Shown here: positions 61,856 to 64,000 of the stretch, piece by piece
Layout of the letters: each line of letters begins with the position of its first letter
How positions within the stretch are numbered: the first letter of the stretch is position 1
DNA from: Chitinophagaceae bacterium
Lineage (GTDB): Bacteria > Bacteroidota > Bacteroidia > Chitinophagales > Chitinophagaceae
Direction of reading: 5' to 3'
DNA: 64,000 bases
Assembly: GCA_947454235.1 (NCBI GenBank)
Contig: CANGIY010000007.1
Coordinates: 114,318-178,317, forward strand
Translations under genes and position numbers: made by a program
Notes under the pieces: generated by a model
What the model was told of the DNA's origin: nothing
What the model saw: only the letters and a program-made list of their open reading frames with translations
Database searches by the model: none

Positions 61856-62953
61856 ATGAAAGTGGTTTCTTTTTTTGCCGGAGCAGGAGGGTTGGATTTG
61901 GGATTTGAAAAAGCAGGGTTTGATGTTGTTTGGGCAAATGAGTACGATAAGGACATTTGGGCAACATACCTAAAAAACCATAAGCACACTTTTTTGGATA
62001 AAAGAAGCATAACTGAAATTGATTCAAATGAAGTTCCGGATTGTGATGGAATAATAGGTGGTCCGCCGTGTCAAAGTTGGTCTGAAGCGGGAAGTATGAG
62101 AGGAATTGCAGATAAACGCGGACAGTTGTTTTACGAATTTATGCGCATATTAGCGGATAAGAAGCCGAAGTTTTTTCTTGCGGAAAATGTTTCCGGGATG
62201 CTTTTACCCGGCAACAGAGATGCTTTAAGTAATATTAAAAGCATGTTTCAAGAAATAGGCTACAGTTTGTCTTTTGATTTGTTGAATGTATCAGATTTCG
62301 GAATTCCTCAGGACAGGAAACGGGTTTTTTTTATCGGTTTTCGAAATGATTTAAATTTGAAATTTGAGTTTCCAAAGGCAACGACACCGCAAAAAAAAAT
62401 AACTTTACAACAAGCAATTGGAGATTTGAATACAAATGCCCTTCCCGCATTGGAAGGCAACCTAACAAACGGAGAAAAGTGTGTTGTCAAAAACCACGAG
62501 TATATGATTGGGGGATTTTCATCCATTTTTATGTCAAGGAATAGGGTAAGGTCTTGGGATGAGGTTTCATTTACCATACAAGCAGGAGGCCGTCATGCGC
62601 CGATACATCCTCAAGCTCCGAAAATGGAGTTTATCGCCCAGAATCAAAGAAAATTTGTTGAAAACGCTGAGCATTTATATCGTAGGCTTACTGTGCGCGA
62701 ATGTGCTAGAATTCAAACATTCCCCGATAGTTTTGAGTTCCTCTATCATAATGTTACGGCAGGCTATAAAATGGTTGGAAATGCAGTGCCGGTGCGCATG
62801 GCAAAGACTTTAGCTGAGCAAATTATGAAACAACTGGCAAGTGTAGGAGACTCTTATATTCAGCAGAATGACGGGGGAATGCAAGCATTAGATGGGCAAT
62901 TTGTAAGGAAAAGGCTTGTTGAGATTAAAACCCAATTTGTAACTAATGCCTAG
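61856..62953 (+). CDS. HaeIII-type DNA (cytosine-5) methyltransferase, predicted to modify GGCC
   Basis: A 365-residue C5-methyltransferase. In motif order: SAM-binding FFAGAGGLDLGF, catalytic Cys72 in GGPPCQSWSEAGS, AENVSGM (motif VI), QDRKRVFFIGF (VIII), RRLTVRECARIQTFP (IX) and GYKMVGNAVPV (X). The target-recognition region between about 190 and 280 (NHEYMIGGFSSIFMSRNRVRSWDEVSFTIQAGGRH) closely matches M.HaeIII as I recall it, so the site is predicted to be GGCC with the inner cytosine modified. It overlaps the nuclease gene by 8 nt, ensuring coupled expression, and comes first, as is safest for the host. Confidence 0.93.
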   Translation: MKVVSFFAGAGGLDLGFEKAGFDVVWANEYDKDIWATYLKNHKHTFLDKRSITEIDSNEVPDCDGIIGGPPCQSWSEAGSMRGIADKRGQLFYEFMRILADKKPKFFLAENVSGMLLPGNRDALSNIKSMFQEIGYSLSFDLLNVSDFGIPQDRKRVFFIGFRNDLNLKFEFPKATTPQKKITLQQAIGDLNTNALPALEGNLTNGEKCVVKNHEYMIGGFSSIFMSRNRVRSWDEVSFTIQAGGRHAPIHPQAPKMEFIAQNQRKFVENAEHLYRRLTVRECARIQTFPDSFEFLYHNVTAGYKMVGNAVPVRMAKTLAEQIMKQLASVGDSYIQQNDGGMQALDGQFVRKRLVEIKTQFVTNA

Positions 62954-63929
62954 TCAAAGTAGACAAACCACCAACGGCAAAGCATTTGAGTTTTCTTTGT
63001 TAAAAGCATTTCAATTTGTTTTCGGAAGTGTTGTTAAAATTGAATTGGTTGAAAACGGACCTTTTGAAATTGCTCGGTTATGTTTTGAAAGCTTGACGGC
63101 AAAAGAGAGAGCTATTTTTGAATCAAACGCCGTTGTTGCAGTCAAATATTTGCGAGATCTGGAACCGAAACTTTCCAAGGAATTAAATCAAAGTGATTGC
63201 TTACAATTAGAGGTTGTTGCAGACGTTGAAGGTCAAAGTGGTGATGTACGGGATATTTTAGCAATTAGGTCTTTGCAAAATTGGGAAATAGGGATTTCTG
63301 CAAAAAACAACCACCAAGCGGTTAAGCATTCTAGATTGTCAAATAATATCGATTTCGGGAAAAAGTGGTTAGATATTCCCTGTTCTTCAATATATTTTGA
63401 AGAAATTAAACCCGTATTTGATATGCTCGAAAGAGAAAAAATTGAAAGTAATGGCACGAAGTTGTGGAAGCAGTTAGGCAATTACCATCAAAGTGTTTAC
63501 AAGCCAATTTTAGAGTCTTTTAAAAGTGAACTTTTAAGGATCAATGAAATAGAACCTGAAAATACTGCAAAAAGACTCGTTGAATATTTTATTGGAACTC
63601 GAGATTTTTACAAGGTCATTAAAAAACGAAATGCTGTAATTGTACAAGCGTTCAATTTACATGGTACTTTAAACCAGTCGGTTAAGGAAATTACCGCAAT
63701 CACAAAGGTGCCACGTTTAAAATTGCCATCAAGAATTATTGAAATAACTTGGGCGACAAACTCATTCACTACGCTACTTGTAACGCTGACCGAAGGTTGG
63801 GCAATATCTATGCGTTTGCACAATGCCAGTTCGCGAATTGAACCATCATTAAAATTTGATATTAATCTAATTTCTACGCCTAGGTCTATGTTCTCAAATA
63901 CTTTGGCAGTTGGAAAACCCGATTTTTAG
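62946..63929 (+). CDS. HaeIII-family type II restriction endonuclease
   Basis: A 327-residue nuclease that cuts unmodified DNA, predicted at GGCC. It is recognised by pairing with the M.HaeIII-like gene and by the PD-(D/E)xK-like region, with Asp100/Asp103 in GQSGDVRDIL and Glu114...Lys120 in NWEIGISAKNNHQAVKHSRLS, which is typical of the RE_HaeIII family. The ATG overlaps the methyltransferase stop by 8 nt. The reading frame is intact to the TAG at 63929, so the enzyme is likely active. The recognition site is inferred from the partner. Confidence 0.83.
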   Translation: MPSQSRQTTNGKAFEFSLLKAFQFVFGSVVKIELVENGPFEIARLCFESLTAKERAIFESNAVVAVKYLRDLEPKLSKELNQSDCLQLEVVADVEGQSGDVRDILAIRSLQNWEIGISAKNNHQAVKHSRLSNNIDFGKKWLDIPCSSIYFEEIKPVFDMLEREKIESNGTKLWKQLGNYHQSVYKPILESFKSELLRINEIEPENTAKRLVEYFIGTRDFYKVIKKRNAVIVQAFNLHGTLNQSVKEITAITKVPRLKLPSRIIEITWATNSFTTLLVTLTEGWAISMRLHNASSRIEPSLKFDINLISTPRSMFSNTLAVGKPDF

Positions 63930-63959
63930 TTTTATTTTAAATTATAGATACAAGAGCGA

Positions 63960-63973
63960 TTCAACAAGTTGAA
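63960..63973. repeat. short-loop hairpin at the end of the window
   Basis: TTCAAC/GTTGAA with a 2-nt AA loop lies 30 nt after the restriction gene, in the same style as the other short hairpins. The rest of 63930-64000 is featureless. Confidence 0.45.
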
Positions 63974-64000
63974 CCAACTCTTGCGCCAGATATGAAACTA

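Noticed and set aside
61801..62027. Minus-strand ORFs over the start of the methyltransferase
   Set aside because: They are shadows of the conserved SAM-binding motif region.

Overview
The window is a chromosomal segment of a Bacteroidota bacterium, most like Chitinophagaceae or a related Sphingobacteriia lineage. Four things point there. Seven predicted secreted proteins end in a type IX secretion (T9SS type A) sorting domain with a YPNP-type motif. Many genes carry the Bacteroidota -7 promoter box TAnnTTTG. The rpmB-rpmG-DUF4295 cluster is characteristic of the phylum, and the branched-chain 2-oxoacid dehydrogenase E1 is an alpha/beta fusion. No rRNA, intact tRNA, insertion sequence or CRISPR array was seen.

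Layout. 1-3.8 kb: the C-terminal part of a giant T9SS Ig-like repeat protein. 3.9-11 kb: small housekeeping and hypothetical genes (thioesterase, DUF4177-like, Sad-type aldehyde dehydrogenase, SGNH hydrolase, PspC, DUF4184, NHL-repeat T9SS protein). 11-19.3 kb: core genes rpsA, recG and pyrD, an RfbH/ColD-like PLP enzyme and a TlpA-like thioredoxin. 19.4-19.95 kb: a gene-free stretch packed with short-loop hairpins. 20-27.6 kb: a polysaccharide synthesis and export operon on the minus strand (half-size TolC-like protein, Wzz/Wzc-like protein with a degenerate kinase, GT2, a 46-residue membrane protein, O-antigen-ligase-like protein, GT4) with a divergent hexapeptide acetyltransferase. 27.6-31 kb: a GH2 glycosidase and rpmB-rpmG-DUF4295. 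31-39 kb: T9SS proteins, a BBP2-type porin, a TMTC-like GT-C/TPR membrane protein and a thiolase. 39-45.7 kb: a 2149-residue M4 metalloprotease with 13 Ig-like repeats. 45.8-47.1 kb: a cytosolic trypsin-like protease followed by a rhodanese. 47-59.4 kb: a BNR/VPS10-like T9SS protein, a TPR protein, a beta-helix protein, YitT, an HD protein, aspartate kinase, SCO1 and an M43 metalloprotease. 59.5-61.5 kb: fused E1. 61.8-63.9 kb: a HaeIII-type restriction-modification pair.

How the parts work together. The secreted set (M4 and M43 proteases, adhesin-like Ig repeats, NHL and BNR propellers, beta-helix, GH2, porin) suggests degradation and attachment at the cell surface, with T9SS passengers anchored or released through their C-terminal domains. 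The 20-27 kb operon looks complete enough to make and export one exopolysaccharide, but it uses a half-length TolC-like outer-membrane partner in place of a Wza-type channel.

The points most worth following are: the unusual export operon; the trypsin-like/rhodanese pair; the dispersed family of short-loop hairpins sharing a 23-bp core; and recG, which has no ATG/GTG/TTG at its conserved N-terminus and seems to begin at ATC directly behind a promoter.
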